This document shows, piece by piece, positions 55,189 to 63,403 of a stretch of 64,000 nt of DNA. Made by a program: the position numbers and the translations under genes. The first letter of the stretch is position 1, and every line of letters starts with the position of its first letter. The notes below the pieces were generated by a model that saw only the letters and a list, made by a program, of their open reading frames with translations, had not been told where the DNA came from and did not search any database. The stretch is from Flavobacterium sp. CG_23.5 (lineage in GTDB: Bacteria > Bacteroidota > Bacteroidia > Flavobacteriales > Flavobacteriaceae): the NCBI RefSeq assembly GCF_017875765.1, contig NZ_JAGGNA010000001.1, forward strand, positions 767,001 to 831,000, read 5' to 3'.

Positions 55189-55213
55189 AATCTTCATAAT
55201 CTAAAAAAGCGAT

Positions 55214-55828
55214 ATGATTACATCAAAAACCATTTTAAAGGGCTTTACAGCAGCATTACTAAATACAGAATTCATTGGTTCAATTATATTATTATTTTAC
55301 AAAATTTAATGGGTACTCATTTATATAGTTGTATCTTTTATACATACAATGAACAGAGCTCAAATTTTATACTTTTTTTTAACGAGATTAAAGTTTAACT
55401 CTATTATAGCAACGAGAGCAAATTTGTTTATTTTCATGCGAATCACTTTCTTTTTTTTCATTGAACTTCGCTCCTTTAATTTTCCTCCAAGGCAAAACCT
55501 ATCGCGGCTTAATACTGCGGGAATTAAAAAAACATATTCCAATTCAAAAATTCAATTTATTTTTTGGCAATACCAAATTGCTTCCATTAAGTCTTAACAG
55601 GAATTAAATAGTACCTCTAAGATAAATTTCAATACTATCTCTAACTTTTTAAAAGAAATGATAGTTAAAATTAACAGTATTGGAATAGGATTAGACACTA
55701 TCCTATCTATCATTTTTTTCTTTTAAAAATAGAGATTGAAGTTTTTGTTGGTGATAAATATTAATTCCAAATCGTCATGAAGATTAAATTTTGAATTCAA
55801 AATAAAAAATGTACCCTACTATTAATAG
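55214..55828 (+). pseudogene. Decayed 5' copy of the AI-2E transporter gene
   Basis: This stretch is collinear with about the first 620 bp of the intact AI-2E gene at 57162. From the ATG at 55214 it encodes 31 codons (MITSKTILKG...LLFYKI) aligned without gap to MLTSKIIATG...YFLYQI, then a stop. Further on, aligned islands continue: GCGGCTTAATACTGCGGGAA beside CTGTTGAATACCGCTGAGAT, GGAATAGGATTAG at 55682, and TTAATTCCA at 55761. Stops and small indels occur in all frames. The right end is where unit 2 of the tandem duplication begins. It is a by-product of the duplication and non-functional. Confidence 0.82.
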
Positions 55829-56135
55829 ACAAGCAATTATGAAATTGTTCTTTAAAAATGGGCTATCAAAATAAATATTCTAGAAGCCGAACAATCAAAT
55901 AGTCACTTATTTTGCAGTATAAAGTAGAATATATAGAGTTCAAATTTCAATTATTATTTTAAAGAATTTAGCATAAGTTCTTTTAATAAAATTGATTATA
56001 ATACCTTAAGAACAACATTATCTCTAATTAGTATCTTTTAATTTAAATTATATTTTTTTTATTCAAAAAATTGTTATAGAATTGCAATAGTATTAACCAA
56101 AACCAATGTTTTACAACAAATAATCCTAATTAATT

Positions 56136-57086
56136 ATGAAAAAAATTCTTTTAACTGCAACTGCATTTTTAATGCTTTTCTCCTGTCAAAACGACCAAAC
56201 AGAATCGACAGCTCTAGCAGCAAATGCTACTGCACGTCGTTCATGTGCTTCTCAAGATGTATTGGCAGAACAAATGAAAGCTGATCCAACTTTAGCTTTA
56301 AGAATGAACCAAATTGAAGCTTTTACACAAAAAGCAATGTTGACTAACCGTTTAGTAGCTGGTAAAATTGTAATTCCAGTAGTAGTAAATGTATTGTACA
56401 GAACTGCAGCTGAAAATATTTCTGATGCTCAAATACAATCACAAATAGATGTATTAAACAAAGATTTCACTGCTTCAAACCCTGATTTCGCTTCTACTCC
56501 TGCTGAGTTTGCTGGAGTTGCTGCAAATGTTGATATCACTTTTGAATTAAAACAAATTATCAGAAAATCAACTACAAAAACATCTTGGGGAACTAACGAT
56601 GTAATGAAAAATGCGAAAAGAGGTGGTATAAATCCAACATCACCAAGCAATACGCTGAATATGTGGGCTTGTACAATTGGTGGTGGAATTTTAGGTTATG
56701 CTCAATTTCCTGGTGGATCATTAGCAACTGATGGAGTTGTAATTGACTCAAACTATTTTGGATTATCTAGTGCAGCAAGTGCTCCTTACAACTTAGGAAG
56801 AACAGCAACTCATGAAGTAGGTCACTGGATGAACCTTAGACATATTTGGGGTGATGCATCTTGTGGAAATGATTTAGTTTCTGACACTCCAGTTCACAAG
56901 ACTTCAAACTTTGGAGTTCCTGTTTACCCATACGTTAGTACTTGTCTTCCTGCTCACAATGAAATGACAATGAACTATATGGATTATACTGATGACAGAG
57001 GAATGTATATGTTCACAAATGGTCAAAAATCTAGAATCACTCCGTTATTCGTAACAGGTGGAGCTAGAGCTGGTTTCGGAATATAA
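56136..57086 (+). CDS. M43 (pappalysin-like) zinc metalloprotease lipoprotein, copy 2
   Basis: This is a paralogue of the gene at 54185, with the same 316 aa, the same lipoprotein signal and an identical first 25 residues. The zinc site is HEVGHWMNLRHIWGD, the Met-turn MNYMDYTDDRGMYMF. Differences between copies cluster at surface positions between about 105 and 175 and around 260-275, while the active site, Cys residues and signal are kept; both copies therefore look functional and are probably diverging in specificity. Each copy has its own near-identical leader and its own terminator, so the two are expressed separately. The substrate is unknown. Confidence 0.9.
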   Translation: MKKILLTATAFLMLFSCQNDQTESTALAANATARRSCASQDVLAEQMKADPTLALRMNQIEAFTQKAMLTNRLVAGKIVIPVVVNVLYRTAAENISDAQIQSQIDVLNKDFTASNPDFASTPAEFAGVAANVDITFELKQIIRKSTTKTSWGTNDVMKNAKRGGINPTSPSNTLNMWACTIGGGILGYAQFPGGSLATDGVVIDSNYFGLSSAASAPYNLGRTATHEVGHWMNLRHIWGDASCGNDLVSDTPVHKTSNFGVPVYPYVSTCLPAHNEMTMNYMDYTDDRGMYMFTNGQKSRITPLFVTGGARAGFGI

Positions 57087-57106
57087 TTTTTTAGATTTTA
57101 GAATAT

Positions 57107-57137
57107 AAAACTCGCTACTTGTTAGCGAGTTTTTTTA
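57107..57137 (+). terminator. Intrinsic terminator, copy 2
   Basis: The stem and loop are identical to those at 55157 (AAAACTCGCTA, CTTGT, TAGCGAGTTTT) with a slightly shorter T run. It sits between the second protease and the AI-2E gene. Confidence 0.93.
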
Positions 57138-57161
57138 TCTTTATTCCCTAAAAAAAAATTA

Positions 57162-58253
57162 ATGCTAACATCAAAAATTATAGCTACCGGAATTTTAAAA
57201 GCAGTAACAGTAATTGTTTTAACAGCACTTTCTCTATATTTTTTATATCAAATTCAATCTGTTCTAATTTATCTCGTTGTAGCTTTAATTCTTACTTTAA
57301 TAGGAAATCCAATATTAGATTTTTTCAAAAGACGATTAAAATTCAATCATGTTTTTGCAACTATAGCAACACTGTTTATTTTTATTCTCATTGTCGCTGG
57401 ATTCATAATGCTATTTATTCCTTTGATTTTAACACAAGGTCAAAATTTATCTCTGTTGAATACCGCTGAGATTGAAAAAAGCATACTTCAATTAATCAAT
57501 AAAATTTCTATTTTTCTAGAGAGTCATCAGATCGACTCCGCAAAAATGCTCAAAGAAGCAAATGTTACTTCGAAAATAAATTTTAATTTTATTCCAAATT
57601 TTTTAAATACAATACTTGGAACCATAAGTAGTTTCGGAATAGGATTAGCTTCCGTCTTATTCATTACTTTTTTCTTTCTTAAAGATCGAGTATTGTTCAT
57701 CGTGGGCGCAAAAAAATTAATTCCAGACTCGCATGAGGACCAAATTTTACACTCATTAGAAAAAATAAACATTTTATTATCTCGCTATTTTATTGGATTG
57801 TTGCTCCAATTATTTATTGTATTCATTTTGTACCTGATTGTTCTGCTTATTTTTGGTGCACCAAATGCAATTGTCATTGCTTTTCTTTGTGCTGTTTTAA
57901 ATATCATACCATACATCGGTCCATTAATTGCCTCTATTTTAGCAGCAATTCTAACGATGCTTAGCAATTTAGGAAGTGACTTTCAAACAGAAATTTTGCC
58001 AACTACAATTTACGTATTAATCGGTTTCTGGATAGTACAAATTATTGATAATAATTTATCACAGCCAATAATATTTTCGAAAAGTGTCAGTTCACATCCC
58101 TTAGAAATATTTCTTGTTATATTAATAGCAGGCTTTCTTTTCGGGATATTAGGAATGATTATCGCTGTTCCGCTTTATACAATTCTAAAGGTAATAGGTA
58201 AAGAATTTTTCCCCGAGAACAAAGTCATTCAACTTTTAACTAAAAACATTTAA
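57162..58253 (+). CDS. AI-2E family transporter (paralogue 2)
   Basis: This 363-aa inner-membrane protein has seven or eight helices. Two helices lie near the start (about residues 12-75), a coiled segment at about 90-135, then the core. Family text includes LVVALILTLIGNPILDFFKR, FLCAVLNIIPYIGPLIASIL (about 245-264), IIDNNLSQPIIFSKSV (about 291-306) and AGFLFGILGMIIAVPLYTIL. The transported substrate is unknown. It lacks the Thr/Glu tail of the paralogue at 21117. Its 5' part has a decayed duplicate upstream at 55214. The next gene starts 2 nt after its stop. Confidence 0.87.
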   Translation: MLTSKIIATGILKAVTVIVLTALSLYFLYQIQSVLIYLVVALILTLIGNPILDFFKRRLKFNHVFATIATLFIFILIVAGFIMLFIPLILTQGQNLSLLNTAEIEKSILQLINKISIFLESHQIDSAKMLKEANVTSKINFNFIPNFLNTILGTISSFGIGLASVLFITFFFLKDRVLFIVGAKKLIPDSHEDQILHSLEKINILLSRYFIGLLLQLFIVFILYLIVLLIFGAPNAIVIAFLCAVLNIIPYIGPLIASILAAILTMLSNLGSDFQTEILPTTIYVLIGFWIVQIIDNNLSQPIIFSKSVSSHPLEIFLVILIAGFLFGILGMIIAVPLYTILKVIGKEFFPENKVIQLLTKNI

Positions 58254-58255
58254 TT

Positions 58256-59437
58256 TTGAATCTACATATTCTAAATGTTGAAATTCAAGAATTTATCGTA
58301 AAAAATATAGGGGGTTCTATTTCAAAATTAGCGCTGAAAAAAAATCCTTTTCCAGAAGTGCAATGGATTTCTATTTTGAATCAAATAGAGGCTAAAACGA
58401 AAGCTAAAGGTAAACTTCCCACCTGGTTTTCTACAGAAAATATCATTTATCCAACTAAAATTTCAGTTGAACAGACTTCATCCGAAAAAACAGCTTTTTA
58501 CAAATCGACTATTGTTTCAGGCGATAGCTTAATTGATTTGACTGGAGGTTTTGGTGTAGATGATTATTATTTTGCAAAAAAAATAAAAGCAGTTGCTCAT
58601 TGCGAAATTAATCCGGAACTATCAAATTTGGTAAAACACAATTTTAGACAATTAAACACAAAGAATATTAATTGTTATGCGGGAGATAGTTTAGCGACTT
58701 TAACTTCATTAAATAAGTATTGGGATTGGATATACATTGATCCTTCCAGAAGAAATGATGCAAAAGGTAAAGTATTCATGCTAAAGGATTGTTTGCCAAA
58801 TGTTCCTGAAAATCTAGATTTCTATTTTAAAAATTCAAACTCAATTTTAATAAAAACAGCTCCTTTATTGGATATTTCGGCTGGTTTATTAGAATTAAAA
58901 AATGTAAAGACCGTTCATATTGTAGCACTGGAAAATGAAGTAAAAGAACTGCTATGGGAATTACACAAAGATTTTTCCGGACCCGTAACTTTAAAAGCCA
59001 TCAATATTACAAAGGATAAAACTGAGCATTTCGATTTTATTTTAAACCAAGAATCCGAATTAGCCCATTATAGTTTACCACAAAAATACCTATACGAGCC
59101 GAATAGCGCTATCATGAAATCGGGAGGATTTGATGAAGTCGGGTCGTTTTATAATCTAAACAAACTCCATAAACATTCCCATTTATATACATCCGAAGTT
59201 TTAATTCCTTTTCCAGGAAGAGTTTTTGAAATTCAAAATTCCATCGCATACAGTAAAACGGAAATGAAAATCTTTTTAGAAAGTAAACAAGCCAATATAA
59301 CCACTCGAAATTTTCCAGATGCAGTTGAAAGTATTCGAAAAAAATGGAAAATAAAAGACGGAGGGAATGTCTATTGTTTTTTTACAACTGATCTAAATAA
59401 TCATAAAATAGTATTAATTTGCACAAAAATCAAATAA
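58256..59437 (+). CDS. PG_1098-like SAM-dependent methyltransferase
   Basis: This 393-aa protein has a class I Rossmann methyltransferase core. The SAM motif I is SLIDLTGGFGVDDYYFAKK (about residues 92-110), the acidic follow-up is AHCEINPEL, and motif IV is YIDPSRRNDAKGKVF (about 160-174), a DPPY-like loop of Asp-Pro-Ser-Arg type. The C-terminal ~100 residues form the THUMP-like extra domain seen in the Porphyromonas PG_1098 group. A nucleic-acid substrate is likely but unproven. The start is TTG, 2 nt after the AI-2E stop; no ATG fits. It is co-transcribed with the AI-2E gene. Confidence 0.82.
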   Translation: MNLHILNVEIQEFIVKNIGGSISKLALKKNPFPEVQWISILNQIEAKTKAKGKLPTWFSTENIIYPTKISVEQTSSEKTAFYKSTIVSGDSLIDLTGGFGVDDYYFAKKIKAVAHCEINPELSNLVKHNFRQLNTKNINCYAGDSLATLTSLNKYWDWIYIDPSRRNDAKGKVFMLKDCLPNVPENLDFYFKNSNSILIKTAPLLDISAGLLELKNVKTVHIVALENEVKELLWELHKDFSGPVTLKAINITKDKTEHFDFILNQESELAHYSLPQKYLYEPNSAIMKSGGFDEVGSFYNLNKLHKHSHLYTSEVLIPFPGRVFEIQNSIAYSKTEMKIFLESKQANITTRNFPDAVESIRKKWKIKDGGNVYCFFTTDLNNHKIVLICTKIK

Positions 59438-59439
59438 AA

Positions 59440-60006
59440 ATGAAACACCTGCTTACAATCACTTTATTCTTCTTATCCCTTAGTTCATTTGCGCAAAAAC
59501 CATGCGACTATAGTGTAAACGTGACCGATTCTATTGGAAAATATAAATCCACGAAAGAATATATGATATGTGAGAAAAATTTTGGTGGTACTGCCAGTTA
59601 TATCTTTTTTTCATTAGCATTGACCGATAATTTACCTACATTAAATGTACAATTGATTCAAAAAAGCAAAGATTTCTTGAAAGCCAATTGTTTTGATAAA
59701 AATTCGAAATTATTTTTACAATTAAACAATGGAAAAATCGTCACCTTGATTCATATTGATGAAGAAAATTGTGGTGCGATGATTCGGGATGACAAAAATT
59801 ACGATAACAGAGTAATCACCGCAAGTTTTATGTTTATGAAAGATAGCTTTGAGGAGTTGAAAAGTTCACCGATATCTATGATGCGAATTAAATATTTAAC
59901 CGATACTGAAGATTATGTAATCAAAAAAGAATTTACATCTGAGTTAGATAATGTAGTTTACCAACCCGAAAATTACTTCATTAACACGATCCGCTGTGTA
60001 GAATAA
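59440..60006 (+). CDS. Exported protein of unknown function
   Basis: This 188-aa exported protein starts at the ATG at 59440, which gives a clean signal peptide (MKHLLTITLFFLSLSSFAQ); seven upstream codons of open frame overlap nothing useful. The mature part has scattered cysteines (KPCDYSVNV, MICEKNFGG, KANCFDKN, DEENCGAM, IRCVE), suggesting disulfides. I do not recognise a named family. It is 2 nt after the methyltransferase stop and ends directly against the stop of the convergent VanX-like gene. Confidence 0.72.
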   Translation: MKHLLTITLFFLSLSSFAQKPCDYSVNVTDSIGKYKSTKEYMICEKNFGGTASYIFFSLALTDNLPTLNVQLIQKSKDFLKANCFDKNSKLFLQLNNGKIVTLIHIDEENCGAMIRDDKNYDNRVITASFMFMKDSFEELKSSPISMMRIKYLTDTEDYVIKKEFTSELDNVVYQPENYFINTIRCVE

Positions 60007-60666
60007 TTAATCACATTTCCATTTGACATTAGAAACTGCGTCATTCAATCCTGATTTTAAATTATAATGCCACCATTCGGAATCAAATGAATTAAAATTT
60101 TTCTCTGTCATTATTCTTTTTAATAAAAGTCGATTTTCTTTTATCTCTTGCGATAAGTTGGTGTAATTATGACTCGCCTTTTTACCAAAAAAATCAAAGG
60201 GAGTTCCCATATTCAATTCGATTTCATTTGCATCTACAAGAGTGATATCAACCGCTCCACCCCTATTATGTATCGAACCTTTATTGGGGTTGGCTACATA
60301 TTCCGGATTGGGAACAATCGCCCACATTTTCTTCTGAATATCTAATGGACGGTAACAATCAAAAATTTTGATTTTATATCCTTTATTTATAAACTTTTGA
60401 TTCGCTTCCACTAAAGCTTGTACCGTTTTTAAACGTAAAAAACATTCCCCACAATCATAAACTTTTCGCTTAAGGAAATTATCGGTTGTGGCATATTTCA
60501 TATCATACACAAAGTCGGTACTATAGTCTTTTAAGTTTACAAATGTAGTATCATTTATAACTGAACTATTTTTCTCTATAACAATAGGAATCGTACTTTG
60601 TGCTTTACAGGAAACGATCAAAAAAATAAAACAAAGAAGTATGAACGGTTTAAAACAGAAAGTCAT
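60007..60666 (-). CDS. VanX-like D-alanyl-D-alanine dipeptidase lipoprotein
   Basis: This 219-aa lipoprotein (lipobox Cys20 in FLIVSC) is of peptidase family M15D. The zinc ligands are SIHNRGGAVDITL (His-x6-Asp, about residues 131-143) and SEWWHY (Glu and His, about 196-201). FDCYRPLDIQKKMW and GTPFDFFGKKASH (a VanX-type substrate loop) also match. The enzyme hydrolyses D-Ala-D-Ala. In species without the van cluster such enzymes serve peptidoglycan turnover, which fits here because no vanA, vanH or vanRS genes are near. Its stop abuts the stop of the convergent gene with no spacer. Confidence 0.9.
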   Translation of the reverse strand: MTFCFKPFILLCFIFLIVSCKAQSTIPIVIEKNSSVINDTTFVNLKDYSTDFVYDMKYATTDNFLKRKVYDCGECFLRLKTVQALVEANQKFINKGYKIKIFDCYRPLDIQKKMWAIVPNPEYVANPNKGSIHNRGGAVDITLVDANEIELNMGTPFDFFGKKASHNYTNLSQEIKENRLLLKRIMTEKNFNSFDSEWWHYNLKSGLNDAVSNVKWKCD

Positions 60667-60722
60667 AATATTATTTTTTATAAAAATAAGATAATTTAAG
60701 GATTTACAATAAATATAGAAAT

Positions 60723-60756
60723 AAAAAAACCGATACTAATTAAAGTATCGGTTTTT
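60723..60756 (-). terminator. Intrinsic terminator of the tRNA operon
   Basis: A perfect 12-bp stem (AAAACCGATACT/AGTATCGGTTTT) with an AATTAA loop and a T run in the minus direction begins just past the 3' end of the tRNA-Arg gene. Confidence 0.93.
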
Positions 60757-60757
60757 G

Positions 60758-60831
<74 letters not shown>

Positions 60832-60854
60832 ATTGCTCATGTAAAAAAATATAG

Positions 60855-60929
60855 TCGGGGTGGCAGGATTCGAACCTGCGGCCTCCTGCTCCCAAAGCAG
60901 GCGCGATAACCGAGCTACGCTACACCCCG
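60855..60929 (-). tRNA. tRNA-Pro (anticodon TGG)
   Basis: A 75-nt cloverleaf is visible on the minus strand: acceptor CGGGGTG/CACCCCG, anticodon stem CCTGC/GCAGG with loop TTTGGGA (TGG), and T arm GCAGG-TTCGAAT-CCTGC. The discriminator is A. CCA is not encoded. Confidence 0.96.
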
Positions 60930-61016
60930 AAAAACATAATATTATTTTAATGATTTTTGTAAAAATCTCTTGAGATTATAATCAAAACGCTACATTTTGA
61001 AACAAAAATTATTAAG

Positions 61017-61100
61017 CGGAGGGACAGGGACTCGAACCCTGGCACCGATTACTCGGTGACAGTTTAGCAAACTGCTCCATTACCACTCTGGCACCCCTCC
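61017..61100 (-). tRNA. tRNA-Ser (anticodon GCT)
   Basis: An 84-nt class II tRNA is visible on the minus strand: acceptor GGAGGGG/TCCCTCC (one G-U), anticodon loop TTGCTAA (GCT), a long variable arm CACCGAGTAATCGGTG, and T arm CAGGG-TTCGAGT-CCCTG. The discriminator is G. It is the promoter-proximal gene of the three-tRNA transcript. Confidence 0.96.
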
Positions 61101-61133
61101 AAACTCAAGGAAACGTGTCCTGTTTTGCGGTTG

Positions 61134-61164
61134 CAAATTTAAGACAACTTTACGTTACTCACAA
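61134..61164 (-). promoter_or_regulatory. Promoter of the tRNA-Ser-Pro-Arg operon
   Basis: The minus strand has TTG at 61164-61162, a 20-bp spacer and TAAATTTG at 61141-61134, the full Bacteroidota -33/-7 arrangement. The start point would be about 27 nt before the tRNA-Ser 5' end. Confidence 0.72.
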
Positions 61165-61295
61165 GTATTTGAGGGCTTTTTTTTAATATTTTTGAAGCTT
61201 TTTATAAAAACACTTCACAATCAAACATATAGAGATAAATAAATATTTAAAAAATATAATGAAGCAATCAAAATATGAAATTGTTTAAAAAAGGT

Positions 61296-61303
61296 TAAAT
61301 TTG
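61296..61303 (+). promoter_or_regulatory. -7 promoter element of the thiolase gene
   Basis: TAAATTTG matches TAnnTTTG and lies 26 nt before the ATG at 61330. Confidence 0.6.
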
Positions 61304-61329
61304 CTTCATAAACTAATATTATAAAGATC

Positions 61330-62508
61330 ATGAACAAAAGAGTTGTTATTGTTTCTGCCGTTAGAACACCTATCGGAAGTTTTATGGGAGCCCTATCTAC
61401 AGTTGCTGCGCCGAGATTAGGTGCAATTGCTATAAAAGGTGCTTTGGAAAAAATTAATTTAGATCCAAATTTAGTTGATGAAGTATTTATGGGTAATGTT
61501 GTTCAAGCTGGCGTAGGACAAGCTCCTGCTCGTCAAGCGGCAATATTTGCTGGTTTACCAAATAGTGTTACTTGCACAACTGTTAATAAAGTTTGTGCTT
61601 CTGGAATGAAATCAGTAATGATGGGTGCACAAGCTATTATGTGCGGCGATGCTGAAATTGTTGTTGCAGGTGGAATGGAAAACATGAGTTTGATTCCGCA
61701 TTATATGCATTTGAGAAATGGAACAAAATTTGGTCCAACAGCCATGATTGACGGAATGCAAAGAGACGGGTTGTCTGATGCGTATGACAACAATGCTATG
61801 GGTGTCTGTGCAGACTTATGTGCCTCTGAATATAACTTTACGAGAGAAGATCAAGATAACTTCGCAATTCAATCGTATGAGCGTAGCGCTAAGGCATGGG
61901 CAGACGGGAAATTCGACAATGAAGTAGTTCCTGTTGCTGTTCCACAAAGAAAAGGCGATCCAATTATCGTTTCTAAAGATGAAGAATTTACAAATGTAAA
62001 AATTGATAAATTCCCATCTTTAAATCCAGCATTTACTAAAGAAGGAACGGTAACAGCCGCAAATTCTTCTACCATTAACGATGGAGCTGCTGCAATAGTT
62101 TTGATGAGTGAAGAAAAAGCATTGGCATTAGGATTGAAACCATTAGCATACATAAAAAGTTATGCTGATGCAGCTCAAGAGCCAAAATGGTTCACTACGA
62201 GTCCTTCAAAAGCGATACCTAAAGCGTTAGAGAAAGCAGGACTATCCATCAGTGACGTTGATTATTTTGAATTTAATGAGGCTTTTGCTGTAGTTGGTTT
62301 GGCTAATTCGAAAATCCTGGGACTAGAAGAAACCAAAGTCAATGTAAATGGTGGTGCCGTTTCCCTGGGACATCCGCTAGGTTGTTCGGGTGCAAGAATC
62401 ATTGTAACCTTGTTAAATGTTTTAGAACAAAACAATGGTAAAATCGGTGCGGCTGCAATTTGTAATGGTGGTGGTGGTGCTTCGGCAATTGTTATTGAAA
62501 GAATTTAA
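61330..62508 (+). CDS. Acetyl-CoA C-acetyltransferase (thiolase)
   Basis: This 392-aa cytoplasmic thiolase condenses or cleaves acyl-CoA with acetyl-CoA. The nucleophile Cys is in NKVCASGMKSVMMGAQAIM (about residue 88). NEAFAVVGLANSK, GGAVSLGHPLGCSGARI (His about 348) and AAICNGGGGAS (Cys about 378) complete the active site. Sequence and length fit the biosynthetic/ketolytic type II group (AtoB-like). It is monocistronic by position, with a long palindrome in the gap before the next gene; beta-oxidation partners are not adjacent. Confidence 0.95.
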   Translation: MNKRVVIVSAVRTPIGSFMGALSTVAAPRLGAIAIKGALEKINLDPNLVDEVFMGNVVQAGVGQAPARQAAIFAGLPNSVTCTTVNKVCASGMKSVMMGAQAIMCGDAEIVVAGGMENMSLIPHYMHLRNGTKFGPTAMIDGMQRDGLSDAYDNNAMGVCADLCASEYNFTREDQDNFAIQSYERSAKAWADGKFDNEVVPVAVPQRKGDPIIVSKDEEFTNVKIDKFPSLNPAFTKEGTVTAANSSTINDGAAAIVLMSEEKALALGLKPLAYIKSYADAAQEPKWFTTSPSKAIPKALEKAGLSISDVDYFEFNEAFAVVGLANSKILGLEETKVNVNGGAVSLGHPLGCSGARIIVTLLNVLEQNNGKIGAAAICNGGGGASAIVIERI

Positions 62509-62510
62509 AT

Positions 62511-62571
62511 AATTATGAGTTGTGAGTTATGAGTTTTGATACTTATAACTCATAACTCTTAACTCATAATT
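62511..62571. repeat. Long imperfect palindrome of ATGAGTT units
   Basis: A 25-bp stem (62511-62535 with 62547-62571) with only two adjacent mismatches encloses an 11-nt loop. Each arm is built from tandem ATGAGTT/GTGAGTT-like words. No T tract follows, and the next ATG is 9 nt away, so it is not a typical terminator. It would place a strong hairpin just ahead of the peptidase start if transcribed from upstream. Confidence 0.85.
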
Positions 62572-62579
62572 TAACATAG

Positions 62580-63341
62580 ATGTTTGGAATTTGTAATCTT
62601 GCTATGATACCACTTCGGTTTGAAGCCAGTGATAAAAGCGAAATTGTTTCTCAAGTTTTATTTGGCGAACATTTTGAAATTTTGGAACAACTCAAGCAGT
62701 GGTCTTTTATCAAAATGCAATATGATGGTTATGAAGGCTGGGTTGATTCTAAACAGTTTCAATTAATTTCTGAATCAAGTTTTAATCAATTATCCACAGA
62801 GGCTATTATTCTAAATGCTGATTTAATAGAATACGTAACCGCTCCATCAAATTTATTGATTCCAATTCCTTTGGGCTCCTCTTTATCATTTATAAATCAC
62901 AATGAGATCAATACTTCCAATTTTGATTTTGAAGGAACAAGGACCAGCGGAGAAAAAAACAAAGAACACTTGATTAACACTGCATTTATGTATTTAAATG
63001 CCCCATATCTTTGGGGAGGAAAAACTCCTTTTGGAATTGATTGTTCGGGTTTTACCCAAATGGTTTACAAACTAAACGGTTACAAATTATTACGGGATGC
63101 TTCACAACAATCAACCCAAGGAGAAGCTTTAAGTTTTATTGAAGAAAGTGAACCTGGAGATTTAGCTTTTTTTGACAATGAAGAAGGTAATATTATCCAT
63201 GTAGGAATAATTATGGATGACAATTATATCATTCATGCCAGCGGAAAAGTTAGAGTGGATCGATTGGATCATCTGGGAATATTTAATTCCGAAACAAACA
63301 AACACACGCATAAACTTCGAGTCATCAAGAAAATTATATAA
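62580..63341 (+). CDS. C40 (NlpC/P60) peptidoglycan endopeptidase with SH3 domain
   Basis: This 253-aa cysteine peptidase has an N-terminal bacterial SH3-like domain (about residues 5-65, IPLRFEASDKSEIVSQVLFG and YEGWVDSKQF). A middle linker precedes the NlpC/P60 domain (about 115-253). The catalytic Cys is in FGIDCSGFTQMVY (about 158), the His in IIHVGIIMDD (about 208) and a third polar residue in YIIHASGKVRVD. It should cleave the gamma-D-Glu-diaminopimelate bond. No signal peptide is visible, so it may act on internalised muropeptides, consistent with the recycling enzymes elsewhere in the window. Confidence 0.92.
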   Translation: MFGICNLAMIPLRFEASDKSEIVSQVLFGEHFEILEQLKQWSFIKMQYDGYEGWVDSKQFQLISESSFNQLSTEAIILNADLIEYVTAPSNLLIPIPLGSSLSFINHNEINTSNFDFEGTRTSGEKNKEHLINTAFMYLNAPYLWGGKTPFGIDCSGFTQMVYKLNGYKLLRDASQQSTQGEALSFIEESEPGDLAFFDNEEGNIIHVGIIMDDNYIIHASGKVRVDRLDHLGIFNSETNKHTHKLRVIKKII

Positions 63342-63343
63342 CT

Positions 63344-63386
63344 AAAAAAACCTATCAAGAATTATTTTCAAGATAGGTTTTTTTTA
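63344..63386. terminator. Bidirectional terminator between convergent genes
   Basis: CCTATC (63351-63356) pairs with GATAGG (63372-63377). The stem is extended by seven A-T pairs on each side and gives T runs in both directions. Confidence 0.85.
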
Positions 63387-63403
63387 TTGTCTAATAATAA
63401 GAT

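Larger units (their letters stand above)
53887..57780 (+). repeat. 1.95-kb tandem duplication (two units)
   Basis: Unit 1 (about 53887-55828) and unit 2 (about 55835-57780) are collinear with a near-constant offset. The offset is 1948 for AATTATGAAATT (53887/55835), 1951 for the protease ATG, 1950-1951 for the terminators, 1948 for the AI-2E ATG, 1954 for GGAATAGGATTAG (55682/57636) and 1955 for TTAATTCCA (55761/57716). Each unit holds a leader, an M43 gene, a terminator and the 5' part of an AI-2E gene. In unit 2 that gene is intact and continues past the unit. Confidence 0.85.

Noticed and set aside
55349..55597. Open frames of 82 aa (plus) and 60 aa (minus) in the gap between the protease genes
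   Set aside because: They fall inside the decayed AI-2E copy, and the translations look like A+T-rich non-coding sequence.
60007..60666. Vancomycin-resistance VanX
   Set aside because: There is no vanH, vanA or vanRS near it; a chromosomal M15 dipeptidase used for peptidoglycan turnover is more likely.
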